From the NCBI GenBank assembly GCA_015179125.1, contig WHVA01000215.1:114880-178879 (forward strand): a stretch of DNA of 64,000 nt. The letters are read 5' to 3'. Of this stretch, positions 19,565 to 31,431 are shown one piece after another. The DNA is from Gautieria morchelliformis. Its lineage: Eukaryota; Basidiomycota; Agaricomycetes; Gomphales; Gomphaceae. Within the stretch, counting starts at the first letter, position 1. The number at the start of each line of letters is the position of its first letter. Below the pieces are notes generated by a model. That model saw only the letters and a list, made by a program, of their open reading frames with translations. It was not told where the DNA came from and ran no database searches. A program made the translations under genes and the position numbers.

Positions 19565-22500
19565 TTAACAGATGACACAGTCCTCCTTGAAGCTCAGATT
19601 ATACATCGTCTTATCCACGGTTTTCTCAATTTTTTTCCAATCACTTCGTCGCTGAATGAATTCATAGATATCCTATATAAAATCGATGAGACCTGTTCTG
19701 CTCCAAACAATAAGAGCATGGTCACCTCCGGACGAAACGATCCGCCATAGCGCGTTACATCTCGCACAATCTGTGCAAGATCTTTCGCATCGGATACTAT
19801 AAAAACATGACCAAGCATCTTGAGATTTGCAAAGTCGTTTGTAATTTGAGGCACTTTTAGGGAAGAGATGAAAGTATGGTATGCATTCAGATCCGCTATG
19901 ACTTGGAACCCTCCGTCCAGTGAGATGATCTGTCGTTTGAGATGTTTCTGTATGACACTGTCCAATGTATAAGCAAAGGTAAGACGTTAAAGACGGGGGC
20001 TCACGCGTGAAGTCGAATCCCAACTTCCTCATAAAATACTTCAAGCACGTCCTTGCTCGTACTGCCGCGTATTAGCTTGCAATGCATCTCAAGACATGCA
20101 ATGGCCTCCCGACAACCCTGTGTTGGGCCCAACTCAAGAGTGTCACCCTCCTGAGGATAGTACTCTCGCGCGCCGGTTCGGGTCCATATTATGTGTTCTA
20201 CCTGGATGAATTGACAATGAAATCCGAGGAGTGAGACTATACAAGAGCTGTACATACTTGATTCATAAGCACCTCCGTGCCAGCATTTAGGCCTGCAGCA
20301 ACACAGTCATCCAGTGCATTTTCGAACCGCTTCTTCTCTCGAACGACGCCATTCAGGAAATCCGTCCGATCAATGTGTGGTGCCTACGGGTAGCTGTTAT
20401 AAACGCCAGATCATAAATTATTACGCATGGAAACACACCATCTCCTTGTCAAAGTAGACCTGAGCCATCGATTGAATCGTGTCCCCAATGTGCACAAGCT
20501 CGAAAAATTGCATCAAAGGTGCGACACTCGTTGTCTCTTCGTGCTCAGCAGGCTTGTAGGTATGCATCTGTTCCGTCGCTCTAATTGCATATATAAATAA
20601 ATATTTGACTGTGAACTGGAGAGAAGACTCACCGCCTAAAGCCCGGGGTTATATGCCTATCGCTCAATGCTTGCAGCATAAGGATGAATAATTCTTCAAC
20701 TGTCTCCCTCACTTTGTGACCATAGTGGCCAGGATAATATTGGAATGTCTCCACCCGTTTCAGTGATTCGCGGTCAGCATGAATTAGTTCCAGTGCAACA
20801 TCTAGAGAAAGCAACATCTGCAGCCGATCAAAGGCGGCCGGAGATGGCTTGGGGGATGCCGAACGGCTTGACGCACTCGTCCCTGCCGTCGAAGACGGGG
20901 GGTCAAGTGTTGCGCGGGATGAAATCGATGCTTCCGAAAGGATAAGTACACTAGCTGAACATGAGGCATCGAGAGCAGGACATACACGGCCTCTTCTCAT
21001 GCTCCCGTTCATGCTCCTCTACATCTGTATTATCCAAGTAAAAATCACCATTTTTTCCGGTCAAGTCGGCTGAATAACCATTCGCGGCTTGTGCTCCCCA
21101 ACGCTGAGGATTTAGCATTGCAATGCCGTTCACGGCGGCTGTGGAGCTCGTAGTGACAAATGCACCAACAGTCCGCGGAACAATGGTCACCGGAAGGAGG
21201 AGGACATTTGTGAACGATGCAAGGACATTGCGTTTCATGAGCGCAGGATTGTGGGAATCGAGGAAGCGTGCTGATTGGTTGGCAGCAGTTACTTGTGATT
21301 GACTCGCAAGCTGGGTTTACTCGTTGTCAAACATCACTAAGCGACAATGCTTCTGCCTACCTGGCGCTCCCAACCACGACAGATAGTTTCGAGAGTAGCT
21401 TTCACAGACTCAACTTCTTCGTCCAAATACTCGTCCATATTCTGCTCGAACATTTGGTACCTGCAAAACAACGTCGCCGTTATTATTTGATCTAAACAGC
21501 TGGAGCATTATTGTTCTTACACGACGTCTTCCGCTTGTGTCTTTGTGATATTTTCACCACCCACGCTCACCATGACATCTACCATCCGCCAGGCTTGTGC
21601 AAAACTCGCCGCAGTAGCTCTCAAGAAAATTTCATTTGAGATTTCGCGTGCTCTATTGAGCAACGGCAGAATATACTCAGCGACCTGATTGTCAGCGGGT
21701 CACAATACATCGACTTTATGAAATGTGAAGTACTTGCCACTTCGACAGATATACGTCCAGCAAACATAGTCAAAACATTGGCAGCTGGTGGGAAAACGCG
21801 CACGGCGGTGGAACCGTGTTCCCGAATGACATTCAGCTCATAAGTCATGAATTCCACCATCGCATCGAAATCAAGGGCGTCGTCTTTCCTAAATCACTGA
21901 CCTCATTTCCATGAAGTTTAATTGAGCCCAGGAGCCACGCACGTAAAGTTTTTGAGGGGATCCCACCTCTCACCCTCGTAAAACACCTCACGTTTCTCGG
22001 CCCATACGCGTCCGATTTCCCATTCTCCTCTTTGTGCCCGATCCCACACTTCCCAGCTGGACCATGCAGCTTCTTTCATCCCATCCTCATCCTTCAGACC
22101 GTCTGCTCTTTCAAATGCGGCCAGCAAGCTAGCTTCAAATCGGTCGATAGCACTTCGTAGTGAGGAGCGTAGGGCCGGCCAATTGCGTAAGGGTTGGACG
22201 GAAGGTGAAAGATAGAGACGCAGCAGGTGCAAAGTCTGTGACTGATGTCGTAAAGTGGACAATGGCGAGGGAAACAGGTTTGAAAGAATAAGATGAGGAG
22301 AAGAATCTAGGCTAGGCAATAGCGATTTGAGGAGATTGTGGGCTCTAATGTATTTGGAGCGAAAAGTAGGTTTTGTAGGCAAAGGAGTCCGCGGCGCGAG
22401 AGTCACGTTGAAAGAACCAACAAAGTCGCCCATCTCTCCTGGCTGAGCAGGACCCATGGACACGGACGCAAAGTCTCCAAACTCGTCGTCCGCGTCCACC

Positions 22501-22844
22501 GGGAGTGTTGGCGGAGCTCGAGCTCGGGCCTCAGCCGTCTTTCCTCTGGCCAGCACCTCCAAATTATCCAGCACGTCGGCGAGACCTTCCTGCTCGCCCA
22601 GGAGAGCGTTCCACTTGGCTTCCCATACTCTTTCATCTCGTGTCAGCTTAGATAGAGCACGATTTCCACGACTGTACGCCGGGATCTGGTATACAGGTAA
22701 ATAGGTGATAATCAAGACATGCAGGTCCTTTGGTAGTCGACCTATGTACGTGGAAGGGTCGGGCTTGGTAACAGTGCGGGAGCGAAGACCTGTGGTTGCG
22801 GATGCATATAGTCTGGTGGGCTCGAGAGTGGTCCATTTGTCCAT
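19565..22844 (-). CDS. rcy1: Recyclin-1/Pof6-type F-box protein with Sec10-like domain and CaaX end
   Basis: This gene is spliced, with about ten exons and short introns. The first exon (start codon at 22844; an upstream in-frame ATG at 22898 is possible) encodes an F-box at about residues 34-80 (YIGRLPKDLHVLIITYLP). The rest is a Sec10-like region: ENMDEYLDEEVESV, SFTNVLLLPVTIVPR, DRTDFLNGVVREKKRFE, GLNAGTEVLMNQ, and near the end DIYEFIQRRSDWKKIEK. The first intron runs 21889-21942. The protein ends CVIC, a CaaX prenylation signal, as known for yeast Rcy1. Family members act as SCF-linked factors in endosome-to-plasma-membrane recycling and secretion. It is divergent from Mis12, with only 96 bp between start codons. 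Confidence 0.85.
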
Positions 22845-22940
22845 TGTGAATACGTGGAATCTGTCGTCCGTAGCATTGATGTCAGCACCCTGTGTCACGC
22901 CGTGATCAAGCCGTGACCAACACCGTTAGGAGCCAATGAC
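22845..22940. promoter_or_regulatory. Shared divergent promoter, recyclin/Mis12
   Basis: Only 96 bp separate the two start codons, so both genes must share promoter sequence or overlap in their leaders. If recyclin starts at 22898 the gap is 42 bp. No clear TATA box is seen. Confidence 0.5.
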
Positions 22941-23953
22941 ATGTCCACGTCCTTGGAGCCTGTTTCTAGCACGCTTCTGCCGGAAATTCTGGGTTTCCAC
23001 CCACAGTTGCTCCTGGATGATATCATAAACGCCGCTAATGACCCCATCTACCAATGCACAGAATTCCTTTCAGAATTTATGGTTCGTTGGGCGACTGAGC
23101 GCAAACAAAGCAGTAAAAAAGATCAAGAGGATGTCTCTAAGGAGATAGAACAGGTAAATGTGTGTTCTACTGAGTGGTATTCGCGTTTGACACGTCATAC
23201 AGGGTCTTGTCGCGTTCCAAACCCTATTGGAGTCGCATGTTGATCTAGCTTTCGATTACTTCGAAGTTTGGACACTTCGCAACATTTTCACTGTCCCTCC
23301 TGACCTTCCTATTGTTGTATCACATCAAAGTGGCCTCGACTTGCACTATGAGCCTCAGAGAGAAACGGCATTATTTGATGAAATCGAAGAGTTGCGTAAA
23401 AAACTTCAGAACGTGAGTATTCTACCCAATCCTCCCTTTATTTATTATTCACCCAATGATGCAGCGGAGGCGTCTAAATCATTTATTGAAGTCTGCGTTA
23501 CCTGTCTCTCGAGCACAGCTGGCCCGATCTCGCGCCCGTTTCGACTCCATTTCCTTCCTCCCCTCACGTCCGGTCTCTCCCACGGTCACGGAGTCACTTA
23601 CTACGCTTACTGGTGCACTACCTGACCCAATTCCACCAGACCCTTCCTCTTTTTTGCCTTCCTTGTTGCAGCTCCACGACCCATCTAAACGGCCGTGGGA
23701 GCAAAGCAAGACTGGCTATGATCATTGGGCAGTCGCACGGCTTGTCGAGCGAACCAAAGGGGATGATGAACCAGTTGACCGGGACCCACTAGTGGCTGAC
23801 GCGCAAAGTGGAGTCTTTGGCGACTCAGGGGAGATTTGGGCTTTACATGGTGCTACAGAATCTATGAAGGGAGCACGACCGCGTGAGGCGGAATCTAATA
23901 CACCACTTACACAGCAGGAGATGGAACGTCAAAAGAAGAGGAGAGTTGAGTAA
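22941..23953 (+). CDS. mis12: Kinetochore protein Mis12/Mtw1
   Basis: Three exons (22941-23153, 23203-23412, 23465-23953) with GT..AG introns of 49 and 52 bp give 303 residues, close to yeast Mtw1. The N-terminus shows the family hallmark LLPEILGFHPQLLLDDIINA. Exon 2 holds GLVAFQTLLESHVDLAFD, then YFEVWTLRNIFTVPPDLP, the helical region that assembles the MIND/Mis12 complex, which links the inner centromere to the KNL1 and Ndc80 complexes. The C-terminal part is basic and less conserved. The frame is kept exactly across both introns, so the model is firm. It is expected to be essential and nuclear. Confidence 0.92.
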
Positions 23954-24226
23954 GGAACGTGGGTGTACAGGTATTCCTGCAAGCGGTTGTATCGGTAATC
24001 ATCATGTTGGAAAGTCTGTACTACTTACCACTTTGGAGCGCTCGTTATAATGATATATTTTACCCGATTGTATACTTCGATCGAACCTAGTGTAGTCCGA
24101 GTCGTTATGTACTAAATGATGACACATCTACCTACAGGCACCTACGTGGATTCCTAATACAGTAGCTAATAATATCACCCACGTACTCATAGTACTTCTT
24201 TCCCGCGACAGCGAGTGATTTCCCAA
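23954..24226. other. Intergenic region
   Basis: I see no gene. It holds the Mis12 terminator and the promoter of the reductase-like gene, but no clear motif stands out. Confidence 0.5.
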
Positions 24227-25574
24227 ATGGCAAGTAGAAAAGAGGTATTAGTTGTAGGTAAGGCCAGGCTTTTTGACTGGGTATCTTTTTGGTACGTCCT
24301 CCAAACACTGATCCACTTGCAGGATTTGGTGCGGTAGGCATAATGTGTGAGTCGCTTAACACAGGCTGGCACGATATCACCGTACCTTCATCGATCTTTC
24401 TTGCAGACTCTTTCATTATCAAACGTGGCGGGAAAGCGAACGTCACTTGCGTTGCACGAGGAAACTATGAAGCAACTCAAGGTAATCAACAAGTGGCTAC
24501 GAAAGTCTGAGAAAAATCATCGTCTCACTTATGTCGGTTTCTTTTCTCTTTACAAGCTAATGGTATTTATATCAAGTCCCGAAAATATGGTGATGTACAG
24601 GGTTGGAAGCCCGATAGACGTTGGTAGAGTTCTGCGCTCTCTGTCGTGTTCTAACTGGTCTATTTGCCTGCCAGTCTTCAGGACAGTAGCTGATGCTGCG
24701 GATAGGCCGTATTCGCATGTAATTGTCACGACAAAGGCCCTCTCGAATGCACCGACGTCCACCCTCTTGGCGCCTCTCTTCTCGGAGAAGAGCCCTTATC
24801 CCGTACCAATCTTTGTCCTCTTACAGAATGGTCTCTCTGTTGAGAGAGATCTGTACGAAGTTGTGAAGAAAGTTCACCAGAAAGAACCTAATATCATCAG
24901 CACAGCTCTTTGGATAGGCACAAATGTGCTCGAAGGGAACATCGTGGATCACAGTCACCCAGTGAGAGATCAGCCTTCTTCAGAGTATAACACGGTAATG
25001 AGTCCTTGAAGGAGCGCATGTCCATTGGAATGTATCGACCGAGCTATATTCCCGATGTCACTAATACTCCTGAAGAAAGGGCGATCCTCCATGAATTTGC
25101 CCGCCTTCTAGAAGATAGTAACAGCCCAGTTTCTGTCTTTGACGAAATACAAAGAATCAAATTCAAAAAGAACTTCTGGTGGGCAAAAACAGAGAGCAGC
25201 GAGGAAGGCCATGCTGACTACTTGTCCCAAGGAATGCTGCGTTTGGGACCTGTGCTACATTGGTCCGATATCCCCTGGGTACTTTTTTCAACGATGTCAT
25301 CGTGGAAGCACTTGTCATACCCCAAGTCCGTGTCATGATGCTCGAGATTTTAGCTATTGGTCGCGCGATGGGATTCGATGAGAAAGCCTTGCCGTCGGAC
25401 GTGGTGGATGATGTTCTCAAGAGCACCGAGGAAATACATAAAGGAACGGACATCACTCATCGACCAAGTATGTTGCATGATCTTGAGTACGGTCGCCCAA
25501 TGGAAGTAGAAGCGATACTGGGCGAGTTAGTCAGGAATGCTAGAGAACATCAAGTAAATGCGCCTGTCTGTTAA
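24227..25574 (+). CDS. Ketopantoate reductase-like (PanE/ApbA family) protein
   Basis: Seven exons: 24227-24257, 24323-24346, 24407-24481, 24557-24619, 24675-24961, 25012-25178 and 25232-25574. Their sum is 990 bp, 329 residues in one frame. The N-terminus is a Rossmann nucleotide loop (VLVVGFGAVGIM), followed by KANVTCVARGNYEA and VIVTTKALSNAPT, then FVLLQNGLSVE. The C-terminal domain has KFKKNFWNAAFGTCATL and SMLHDLEYGRPMEVEAILGE. PanE reduces ketopantoate to pantoate with NADPH in coenzyme A synthesis, but fungi carry several paralogues of unknown substrate. The intron at 24962-25011 uses a less common AAG acceptor. The C-terminus stops about 20 residues earlier than usual. The first intron falls inside the glycine loop. 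Confidence 0.85.
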
Positions 25575-26637
25575 TTCACCATCTTATTCAGGACCATCTG
25601 AAAACTGACCATACCCTTCCATAGCGATTGGAATTGGTATACTCACTACTGTCTGTGATCCAGAACCAACTCATCCAACGGAAGTAGACGTACGGGCTTT
25701 CGGACCCCTTTATCCTGACCAATGAAACGAAGTGTGCTATTACCAAGTTGCAAATTAGCAAATTGGGTGCATACAACGGCATATAATCATGGCTGTCCAA
25801 TCTGAACTAGCTGGCTTGCTCTGGGGAGGGTCTGTTTTTTTTTTTCTGAAGTTTCACTTACAACGCTGAAGACACGGCCCTCGAGGCGTGCCTCCAGTTT
25901 AGTCAGGCGTTGCAGTTCATCAATGCATCATTACTGATGCCCGAACAAGCAGCTTATTGCCCTTTTCTGGATATACCAGATTTGGCAACTAATTTAGCGC
26001 CAATTCCCTGGTCATCTGGAGTCGATTGAACGAAAGTTGTCGTTCTGCTCATGACCCATCACCATGTTCAAGCGCTAGCTCAAGGCCTGTCGGCATCAGC
26101 CACCTCGGCTTTGAGAGATAATCCTTTAGTTTGTGGCTGATAGGTATACATGCGATCACTTCTATTTTCTAGAGTGCTAGGGTGCGAACTTGATTTCAAT
26201 GAACACTGATTTATGGCTTCATAAATCAGTTGTTCGGAAGAAGAATACACGCACACAAGTTCTTGGGAGGTATGTACAATCGTACCTCTGCAGTGTTAAC
26301 AGCTCCATATTTCATGTATGCATTCCACACACCGATGACATCGCCCTAAATCTTCCTGAGGGAACACATACAGGCACTGCATTCAGCTGAACCAAAGCCC
26401 AGTCGTAGCATCTTGAACTGGTTATATAGTCCAACACGGAAAAAGGAACAATGGGTTCCTCACCACCACAGGTCCACAATGAGCGTTTTTAAGCACACCG
26501 TCGCAAAGACATATAATGGGATCTACAATGATCGACTATATCAGGATGACACATCCCATACTAATAGTCAAACACAATTAATGTTCAAGTTCGATATGTA
26601 TCTGGTGTCAGGACTGCATAGTCGCCCGAACGCCCGC
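25575..26637. other. About 1.06 kb without a recognisable gene
   Basis: Short frames on both strands show no family pattern, no consistent splice structure and no repeat shared with the rest of the window. A short T run lies near 25836. Confidence 0.5.
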
Positions 26638-26943
26638 TTAACAACAACAGCACGGCAGAGGAAGTAGGACACAACATCCACCCTTAGGCACCAAACGATG
26701 TGTTATTCCACATTTACGGCGACAAAATGAAATGATACGTACGGGACATGGAAGACATCCTCCTCGAAGTCTCATGGCTTTATTCTGCTGCTGCTCTACC
26801 TCATCGAGCTTCGTGGTCATCGTGGCAGAAGACTTTGGCTGCATTGAGACGGTTAATGCCTCGTTATTTGCACCAGGTCCTGACTGGTGTGGATCGTATG
26901 CTGACTTTGGGAACGTAGGCATCTCGGTGGTGGTCAAGGACAT
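26638..26943 (-). CDS. Small protein with RLRGG motif and cysteine-rich tail
   Basis: Two exons (26943-26743, then 26682-26638) joined over a 60-bp GT..AG intron encode 81 residues. The N-terminal two thirds is polar and probably disordered (TEMPTFPKSAYDPHQSG, ALTVSMQPKSS), followed by a short Glu/Gln/Lys helix (LDEVEQQQNKA). The end reads MRLRGG followed by CLPCPGGCC and PLPCCCC. RLRGG is the terminal motif of ubiquitin, here not terminal. There is no signal peptide, so it is probably cytosolic or membrane-attached by acylated cysteines (inference). I believe small basidiomycete proteins of this layout exist but cannot name a family or function. The splice keeps the frame and adds further cysteines, which supports the model. 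Confidence 0.6.
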   Translation of the reverse strand: MSLTTTEMPTFPKSAYDPHQSGPGANNEALTVSMQPKSSATMTTKLDEVEQQQNKAMRLRGGCLPCPVRIISFCRRKCGITHRLVPKGGCCVLLPLPCCCC

Positions 26944-27258
26944 AATGTGGGGCTTGCAAGATATAACTGAGGGCAACTGCGGCCGCTCTACTACTTGGCC
27001 ACTTAAAGTGCACAGCACACAGGCACAGCCAAATGCGCTGTACATGACGTCATAATGTCACGTCACGCCAATCTGGTGTCGTGAATCCTTCCCAAAAGTT
27101 TACTTACAGGAAGTCTATCGAAGTTACTGGTATGCGCCCTAAGGCGTTTGTCGACATGAAAACTAAAAGATGAAGTCTACGCTATTTTATATAAAAGAGC
27201 ATAGGTTCAAACTGCAAAACACAAAGCTATCCAAAACCTATCCTCATGCTTACTAGGA
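26944..27258. other. Intergenic region
   Basis: I see no gene. It contains the promoter side of the small RLRGG gene and the 3' end of cdc20. Confidence 0.4.
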
Positions 27259-29025
27259 TCACCGCAGCTGTAAGATGCTTTCTCCAGTAGCCGCCCTCTG
27301 CGTCTTGTGTTCTTTCTTCTTCTTGGGAACCTCCCACAACCTCCAAAACTTGAGGTTCTCGTCCCCAGCTCCAGTGCATACAACATCGCCTTGAGGGCTG
27401 ACCTGAGAAAATAGTACCCGGGAATCATGGGCGTCACGTATTTCGGCCACGCGCTCCATCGAGGGATACGCATGTATCATAAGAGAGTTTGTTGGATATC
27501 CATGTGTTGTAAAGATTTCTTTTTTGTGTGGCGCAAACTTGACGGACGTAATCTGCGAAGGCGTCTTCACAGAATGAATACGAGCCCCTGTGGTGATGTT
27601 CCAGATATGAAGGGTCGTATCAGAAGTGCCGCCCCCAGTAGCGAGGAGGGCAGGTTGCCACGGGCACCAGGAGAGACCCTGTGAAGAAGAACAATTAAAA
27701 CAATATAAAGGGAATTGCTCGGACATTATACCTTGACAGCAGCCGTATGTGTTCTCTTGGTCATTGTCGGAACACCGTCGTGATCACTCCCAGCATCACC
27801 CATTCTTGCATCCCAGACATTGACCACATTATCGTTTCCTCCACTGGCAATATACTCGCCATCCCCGCGCCATTCCAATCCACAAACTTCCCCGGTGTGA
27901 CCTAACAATTCGCATGCCTTGTGTCTCGCGACCCTTACATCATGATGCCAGATGCTCCCGTCACCACAGCCCGAACTGACTATGTGCCCATTCCATGACA
28001 TACAGGCAACTTGTCCTTGATGGCCTGCCATTGTACGTAACTTCGATCCCGTCTCTATATCTCGGAGTTCAACATCTCCTGTGCCCATGCCAATGGCAAG
28101 GAACATCCCATCGTTGGAAAAAGAAACCGAAGACACATAGGAACCCTCAGGTGCCTCAGCTATTTGTGTGACACTTCCACTGTCGGCGCGCCAAATATAG
28201 GTCGTTTCGGATAATGCGACAGCCACGACGTTTGTCGAAGACCAAGAAAGAAGATTGAGATAGAAGTCATCTGGCATATCGTGTATGAGACTGGGGCATG
28301 CAACAGCGACGAGAATACGTACCAACCATGCCCGGGGCATCCAACACACGCTCCGGCTGAGACGGTATTTTGCGGGTTTTGTTCGTACTGACGGACACCG
28401 AATTCGCAATTGCACCAGGTCGTTGGTAAAGTGCCCGAGCTTGGAGACGTTGTTGACTCAAGTCTTTGTCAGCCGATGGCATTGGAGGAGCCTCATGGTA
28501 CTTCAAAACTCTATCCCCCACAGCAATACCTGCTGCTTCAGCTAAGCGGGCAACGTGTCTCGGCGAACCATCTGGATGAAACTCCTTCATAGGAACTGCT
28601 GCGATGTCGCTATCATCGAGGCCTCGTGATCGGGGCAAAAAACGGTCCTCCGTGCCGAGTCTTCCCATAGATTTTGATCGCTTCGGCGACCGTTTTGTCT
28701 GCACAGGAGGGAAATAATCATGACGGACGACATCCATCCGACTCTCAATCCCCCCCCTTCGAACCACACCTGAGTTTGCCTGTCTTTGTAATTCGGCATT
28801 GACAACAAAGGCATTGTTGGATTGCTTGTCTGGTGAAGGCGGCCGCGAAAGAAATGGGTTTCCGGTGAGATCTTGGATATGTGTGCGTCGTGGTTTCACA
28901 GGTGAGCCACCAAGAGACAAAGCGTTGAGCCCAGCTGTCAATGATGGTGTCAGCGGAGGGCGTGAACGGGAAGGTGTCTTTGGCTTATGCGATTTATGGG
29001 AAGTGGATGTTTTGGTAGAAGCCAT
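27259..29025 (-). CDS. cdc20: APC/C co-activator Cdc20 (Slp1-type WD40 protein)
   Basis: Three exons (29025-28323, 28270-27732, 27678-27259) with introns of 52 and 53 bp give 553 residues. The N-terminal third is basic and disordered, with a C-box-like DRFLP at residues 127-131 (usually DRYIP). A seven-bladed WD40 propeller starts near residue 235 (VLDAPGMVDDFYLNLLSWS). Cdc20-type signatures include KRTHTAAVKGLSWCPWQP, LLATGGGTSD, EIFTTHGYP, AHDSRVL and DENLKFWRLWEV. The C-terminus is Leu-Arg, a variant of the Ile-Arg tail that binds APC3. Cdc20 recruits securin and cyclin B to the anaphase-promoting complex and is the target of the spindle checkpoint. The start is taken at MASTKTSTS; an ATG 36 bp upstream is possible. 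Confidence 0.92.
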
Positions 29026-29420
29026 ACCGTGGACGCACGTGACAGGGCGCGCTTGGAACACGCGTACGTGTCACGTGATTTGACTGGACTTCAAATTCTC
29101 CATAAGAATCCTTCACCATACGTAAGTATAGGTCACAAATTTAATCAAGTGACCGGTGATAAGCAGATGTGTCCTATCGACGAAAAAACTCCTCACGGTC
29201 AGCTCGACATTTGATGTTTGTCAGTGATGATATAGTCGCATTTGCTTTTCCACAGGAGTCGGGAATACACGGTATATACCTGATATATCCTGAGGTAAGT
29301 CTCGGGACACCACCGTAAGGCCTCGAATACCGACCTCGCGCTTTCATGCATGGTATGGAGGTTGGGAAAGGTTGCCTGCTGAATCTCAATGAATGACATG
29401 AGTACCGCATCAACACACTT
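29026..29420. other. Intergenic region
   Basis: I see no gene. It separates the Cdc20 start from the stop of the next minus-strand gene and should hold the cdc20 promoter. Confidence 0.5.
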
Positions 29421-31053
29421 TCATGCTCTGCTCTCTTTGACCAGTCGCCCAGCCTCCTTCCCCGCTCGGCGACCGAAAACGGCGCCAGAAGTCAATCCAC
29501 TCCCTCCAGGATAATTTCCCCAGAATATGTTACCAACCATCTCCCCAGCACAGAGTAATCCATCAATCGTCTCATCTCCGCCAGGTTTTATTACTGCAGC
29601 CGTCTCCGCATCGATTGGTAACCCGCCAAATGTGAACGTAACACCACATGTGATTTTCACAGCGACGAATGGAGGCTCATCCAATGTCCTTGCCCAATTT
29701 GACTTGGGTATTTCCAGGCTCTTTGCTGATGACTGCGACCCTAGTCCATCCTTAACTGCCGGATTAAATTGTCTCCCTGGAAATTCCGCTGCGAATGCTT
29801 TGACTGCTTCGTTATATTCGTTCAGAGTCTCCAAAAAAGCTGCCGAATCCCTAAGCCCCTCTTTCTCAAGCAGCCTGGCCAGCTCCTCGATTGAGGGTGC
29901 TTCAATTCGTTTCGTCACATTGTCGCCATACTCTTCGATCCGCAACATCCCTGTCCCTTTCTGGTCCCATACTTGAAAAGCAAAGCCACCTGGTTGCCTT
30001 AGCGTCGCTTTCCCGTATATGGCATAAGTATAGTTTCGATAGTCCGCGCCCTCGTCGACGTAACGTCGTCCTTCAGAGTTCACCATCAATCCTAGAGGGT
30101 ATCCAGACTTCGTGTATGCGTTGGTCAAATCACGAGAGCCTCCAAGTCTAGGTGAGTTAAAGTCCCAGCACGTCGAGTGACATCCAGCCCAGTCGCCCAC
30201 GAGATCTGGCCGTAGACCCGGAGGAAGATCAAGTGCCAACTTGAAACCGTCACCCTGGTTATAGGGCGTGCCGCGCACCTGGGGACATTGTGAGTGAAAC
30301 ATGTACTCTACCCTGATGCGGGATATTTACTCGAGCGTGATCCCAGCCCGGGCCCAAGTACTTGACTCTCATATCCTTATTAGCCTCAAATCCACCACAT
30401 GCCAAGATCACAACTCTGGCCGTGAGCGTTTCTTGTTTCGGTGGATGGTGGTTATACGTGACATTGACTCCCCTCACATGCTCGCCATGTACCACTACGA
30501 ACCCAACGACAGTGGTTTCCCACCTGAATTGTATTCCCAATTTCGTGGCCTTGTCCATCAGAGCCTCCACAAGACCCTTACCCCCGGCTTGTGCCGCCAG
30601 CTCCAGTCCTCCCCAGAACTTAATTCTTCCTCCCACCTCATAGGCTTGGCGATGTGAGGGAAATGCGAACCTTACTCCAACACTCTCCGTAAGCCATGTG
30701 ATCACTTCTCTACTATCTCCCACGAGAGCGTCCACCAATTTCATGTCCGACTTTCTGTTCCCCAGCCTGAGTATATCCTCGACGAACTGCTCTTTCGTGT
30801 AGGGCTCGATGTCGATCCGATTCAACCGACTTTCGTCTTTCTCCGCCATTCTCACTGCTGACCGAAGATCCTGGAGTCCTCCATGGACGGTTCGGAATGC
30901 GCCAGCGGTGAAGTAGCTATTGCCGCCTGCCCATTCCACCGGTGCTTTATCAACAATAAGCACACGCGAGGGCTCACATCCTGCTTCGACGGCGGCGATC
31001 GCAGCACATAAGGCAGCGTTCCCTGTCCCTAGGACTATGCAGTCGTAATCCAT
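29421..31053 (-). CDS. FAD-dependent dehydrogenase, fumarate reductase/tricarballylate dehydrogenase-like
   Basis: Two exons (31053-30331 and 30278-29421) with a 52-bp intron give about 526 residues. An in-frame ATG at 31140 would add 29. The N-terminus is a dinucleotide-binding fold (MDYDCIVLGTGNAALCAA, then VLIVDKAP). Further FAD_binding_2 features are GGNSYFTAGAFR, ARVVILACGGFEAN, RGTPYNQGDGFKLAL and the C-terminal LLCAGEMVGNIFWGNYPGGSGL. The best resemblance is to the tricarballylate dehydrogenase (TcuA) branch of the fumarate reductase/succinate dehydrogenase flavoproteins. No signal peptide is seen. The substrate in fungi is unknown, and I infer only an FAD-linked oxidoreductase of an organic acid or similar compound. 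Confidence 0.8.
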
Positions 31054-31317
31054 GGGAGATTCGGCCAACGTGACATCGATGTGACGCAGCCTAATCCCAC
31101 GGCCTACGACTTCTTTCTGCAGCCTCTTGTCAGCCGACACACCACTACACGCCCAAAAGTTCCTGACGCAAGTTTATGCCAAGTAAGCCGACGTAATCCA
31201 TGGTATCCAGCCGGATGGATTTAAAGTCATGTTTATGGTGTTGATAAAGGGAAGGTCACTTGGTCATCAAGTCGGAGGTTTTCGTCAGCCTGGGGCCCAA
31301 AGTACCTGGTGAATGTA

Positions 31318-31431
31318 AGGGCCCGTTCGGTGCCTGGAAACCGTTCCAATTTCCAAAAGTAATTTCAGTTTCTGCACCTTAAAACCGTTTTTAAATGTTT
31401 TGGAAATTGATGTGCCACCGAACGCACCAGT
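31318..31431. repeat. Possible MITE with imperfect terminal inverted repeats
   Basis: GGGCCCGTTCGGTGCC at the left end and GTGCCACCGAACGCACC at the right end are roughly inverted, around an AT-rich middle. This layout recalls small hAT-type MITEs. There is no clear target duplication, so the call is tentative. The rest of 31054-31832 shows no gene. Confidence 0.35.

Noticed and set aside
24132..24446. Minus-strand protein of about 104 residues
   Set aside because: It overlaps the first exons and introns of the reductase gene, whose splice pattern and Rossmann motif are convincing.
25575..26637. A further host gene between the reductase and the small RLRGG gene
   Set aside because: No frame combination gave a recognisable protein with acceptable splice sites.
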